DNA from: Coriaria nepalensis
Taxonomy: Eukaryota > Streptophyta > Magnoliopsida > Cucurbitales > Coriariaceae
Reading direction: 5' to 3'
Assembly: GCA_027186245.1 (NCBI GenBank)
Contig: CP114482.1
Coordinates: 30,337,209 to 30,401,208 of the forward strand
DNA: 64,000 nucleotides
Shown: in pieces, positions 61,347-64,000 of the stretch
How positions within the stretch are numbered: position 1 is the stretch's first letter
How the letters are laid out: every line of letters begins with the position of its first letter
The notes under the pieces: generated by a model
What the model saw: only the letters and a program-made list of their open reading frames with translations
Told to the model about the DNA's origin: nothing
Databases searched by the model: none
Program-made: the position numbers and the translations under genes

Positions 61347-64000
61347 TAAGAATAAACAAATTCATACTTGCCTTCATAAAATCATAACCAAGCTATGCGC
61401 GAAAGTCATGTTTGAAATGCGAAAATAGTATTCTCTCCAATGGGTTCCAAATAATTTAGTTTCTTGAAAAAACTCATCGCCATGAATATAACATAAAACA
61501 AATGCATACTTGTCTTAAAAAGATCATTAACAAGTGATTCACAAAAGTAGTGTTTGAAGTGCAAAAATAGAATTCGTTCGAATTGCTTTCAAAAGAATTA
61601 GTGAGTTGAAAAACCTCATTTACATGAATCTCAAATGAAACAAATGACTACTTGCCCTAAAATGATCATTAGCTAGTTAGGTACGAAAGTCAGGTTCGAA
61701 GTGCAAAAATAGAATTCATTTTAGTTGCTCTCAAATGAATTAGTGACTTTCAAAGCGACATTGAGATGATGACTCTAAGAATAAACAAATTTATACTTGC
61801 CTTCATAAAATCATAACCAAGCTATGCGTGAAAGTCATGTTTGAAATGCGAAAATAGTATTCGCTCCAATGGGTTCCAAATAATTTATTTTCTTGAAAAA
61901 ACTCATTGCCATGAATATAACATAAAACAAATGCATACTTGTCTTAAAAAGATCATTAACAAGTGATTCACAAAAGTAGTGTTTGAAGTGGAAAAATAGA
62001 ATTTGTTCGAATTGCTTTCAAAAGAATTAGTGAGTTGAAAAAACTCATTTACATGAATCTCAAATGAAACAAATGACTACTTGCCCTAAAATGATCATTA
62101 GGTAGTTATGTACGAAAGTCGGGTTCGAAGTGCGAAAATAGAATTCATTTTAATTGCTCTCAAATGAATTAGTGACTTCCAAAGCGACATTGAGATGATG
62201 ATTCTAAGAATAAACAAATTTATACTTGCCTTGAAAAAATCATAACCAAGCTATGCGCGAAAGTCATGTTTGAAATGCGAAAATAGTATTCGCTCCAATG
62301 GGTTCCAAATAATTTATTTTCTTGAAAAAACTCATTGCCATGAATATAACATAAAACAAATGCATACTTGTCCTAAAAAGATCATTAACAAGTGATTCAC
62401 AAAAGTAGTGTTTGAAGTGGAAAAATAGAATTTGTTCGAATTGCTTTCAAAAGAATTACTGAGTTGAAAAAGCTCATTTACATGAATCTCAAATGAAGCG
62501 AATGACTACTTGCCCTAAAATGATCATTAGCAAGTTATGTACGAAAGTCCGGTTCGAAGTGCGAAATTAGAATTCATTTTAATTGCTTTCAAATGAATGA
62601 GTGACTTTCAAAGAGACATTGAGATGATGACTCTAAGAATAAACAAATTCATACTTGCCTTCATAAAATCATAACCAAGCTATGCGCGAAAGTCATGTTT
62701 GAAATGCAAAAATAGTATTCGCTCCAATGGGTTCAAAATAATTTATTTTCTTGAAAAAACTCATTGCCATGAATATAACATAAAACAAATGCATACTTGT
62801 CTCAAAAAGATCATTAACAAGTGATTCACAAAAGTAGTGTTTGAAGTGGAAAAATAGAATTTTTTCGAATTGCTTTCAAATGAATTAGTGAGTTGAAAAG
62901 ACTCATTGATATGAATCTCAAATGAAACAAATTACTACTTGCCCTAAAATGATCATTAGCAAGTTATGTACTAAAGTCGGATTTGAAGTGCGAAAATAGA
63001 ATTCATTTTAATTGCTTTCAAATGAATTAGTGACTTTAAAAGAGACATTGAGATGACGACTCTAAGAATAAACAAATTCATACTTGCCTTCATAAAATCA
63101 TAACCAAGCTATGCGCGAAAGTCATGTTTGAAATGCTAAAATAGTATTCGCTCCAATGGGTTCAAAATAATTTATTTTCTTGAAAAAAACTCATTGCCAT
63201 GAATATAACATAAAACAAATGCATACTTGTCTTAAAAAGATCATTAACAAGTGATTCACAAAAGTAGTGTTTGAAGTGGAAAAATAGAATTTGTTCGAAT
63301 TGCTTTCAAAAGAATTAGTGAGTTGAAAAAACTCATTTACATGAATCTCAAATGAAACAAATGACTACTTGCCCTAAAATGATCATTAGCTAGTTATGTA
63401 CGAAAGTCGGGTTCGAAGTGCGAAAATAGAATTCATTTTAATTGCTCTCAAATGAATTAGTGACTTCCAAAGCGACATTGAGATGATGATTCTAAGAATA
63501 AACAAATTTATACTTGCCTTGAAAAAATCATAAACAAGCTATGCGCGAAAGTCATGTTTGAAATGCGAAAATAGTATTCGCTCCAATGGGTTCAAAATAA
63601 TTTATTTTCTTGAAAAAACTCATTGCCATGAATATAACATAAAACAAATGCATACTTGTCCTAAAAAGATCATTAACAAGTGATGCACAAAAGTAGTGTT
63701 TGAAGTGGAAAAATAGAATTTGTTCGAATTTCTTTCAAAAGAATTAGTGAGTTGAAAAAGCTCATTTACATGAATCTCAAATGAAGCAAATGACTACTTG
63801 CCCTAAAATGATCATTAGCAAGTTATGTACGAAAGTCCGGTTCGAAGTGCGAAATTAGAATTCATTTTAATTGCTTTCAAATGAATGAGTGACTTTCAAA
63901 GAGACATTGAGATGATGACTCTAAGAATAAACAAATTCATACTTGCCTTCATAAAATCATAACCAAGCTATGCGCGAAAGTCATGTTTGAAATGCGAAAA

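Larger units (their letters stand above)
1..64000 (+). repeat. Continuous tandem satellite array, 429-bp trimeric monomer
   Basis: The whole window is one satellite array. Marker strings such as CTCTAAGATTAAAC, ATGAATATAACATAAAAC and GATCATTAGCAAG return every 428-429 bp from the first line to the last, always in the same orientation. Both window edges cut through a monomer, so the array continues on both sides. Each monomer contains three alignable subunits of 145, 142 and 142 bp, so the ancestral unit was about 143 bp. The base composition is AT-rich with many short A-tracts. I saw no insertion, inversion, mobile element or unique spacer. Known biology: arrays of this purity with higher-order repeats are found at centromeres and in heterochromatic blocks of eukaryotes. 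Centromere identity is an inference, because no kinetochore protein data or flanking sequence is available. The family is not one I recognise. Confidence 0.97.
53656..64000 (+). repeat. Satellite domain 6: GCGTGAAAG / CTCATCGCC family
   Basis: About 24 trimers in constant phase. Common markers are CTTCATAAAATCATAACC, GCGTGAAAG or GCGCAAAAG, CTCTAAGAATAAAC, ATTCTCTCCAATG, CTCATCGCCATG, GACTTTAAAAGAG, GTCGGATTTGAAG and ATTAGCTAGTTA. These occur in changing combinations from trimer to trimer, so blocks have been reshuffled. A segment of about 600 bp is duplicated 3,861 bp apart. Confidence 0.8.

Noticed and set aside
1..64000. CRISPR array or prokaryotic repeat locus
   Set aside because: There are no short direct repeats with unique spacers; the whole unit is repeated, and no cas-like gene is present.
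1..64000. Inverted monomers or an embedded transposable element
   Set aside because: Markers of A, B and C stay in plus orientation throughout and the spacing never shows an insertion larger than one subunit.

Overview
The window is satellite DNA from end to end. I found no gene, RNA gene, transposon, CRISPR array or unique single-copy stretch in its 64,000 bases. It is AT-rich and built from head-to-tail copies, all in one orientation, of a monomer of about 429 bp. That monomer is itself a trimer of three diverged but alignable subunits, called here A (145 bp), B (142 bp) and C (142 bp). In a clean copy A is 846-990, B is 991-1132 and C is 1133-1274. All three end in nearly the same box, GAARTGCRAAAATAG or a close variant. 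A long, nearly pure satellite with nested periods of about 143 bp, 429 bp and multi-kb higher-order repeats (HORs) is typical of centromeric or other heterochromatic arrays of a eukaryote. A plant is plausible but not shown. I do not recognise the satellite family, and no flanking unique DNA is present to name the species.

Layout. 1-10,950: family with CATATGCAAGC in A and ACACATTC in the A core, containing a 1,716-bp HOR in two copies (6,240-9,671). 10,951-17,260: mosaic of overlapping duplications (offsets 1,286, 2,002, 2,858 and 1,143 bp) with several subunit-level phase shifts. 17,261-19,170: transition to a family with CATAACCAAGC and CTTCATAAAATC or CTTCACAAAATC. 19,171-26,472: a 17-subunit HOR of 2,434 bp in three near-identical copies. 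26,473-33,690: family with GCACGAAAG, containing a second, different arrangement that also repeats at 2,434-2,435 bp. 33,691-42,850: a 32-subunit HOR of 4,580 bp in two near-identical copies. 42,851-48,904: related single-order trimers, starting with a chimeric B subunit. 48,905-53,655: family with GGCTTCTAAATAA and GACTAATCCCC, carrying a 1.3-kb segment duplicated 3,426 bp apart. 53,656-64,000: family with GCGTGAAAG, AAGAATAAAC and CTCATCGCC.

How it works as a unit. Every HOR or duplication length I measured is close to a whole number of 143-bp subunits (8, 9, 12, 14, 17, 20, 24, 27, 32, 53, 93), but often not a whole number of 429-bp trimers. Ten A-type subunits begin as C and continue as A, each removing one subunit. 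One C/B hybrid adds a subunit. This is what unequal exchange between paralogous subunits would leave. Short open reading frames of 63-78 codons recur because the monomer recurs; they are not supported as genes. The main biological content is the array's recombination history, its dyad-symmetric and CpG-bearing sites, and its possible role as a centromeric or heterochromatic array.
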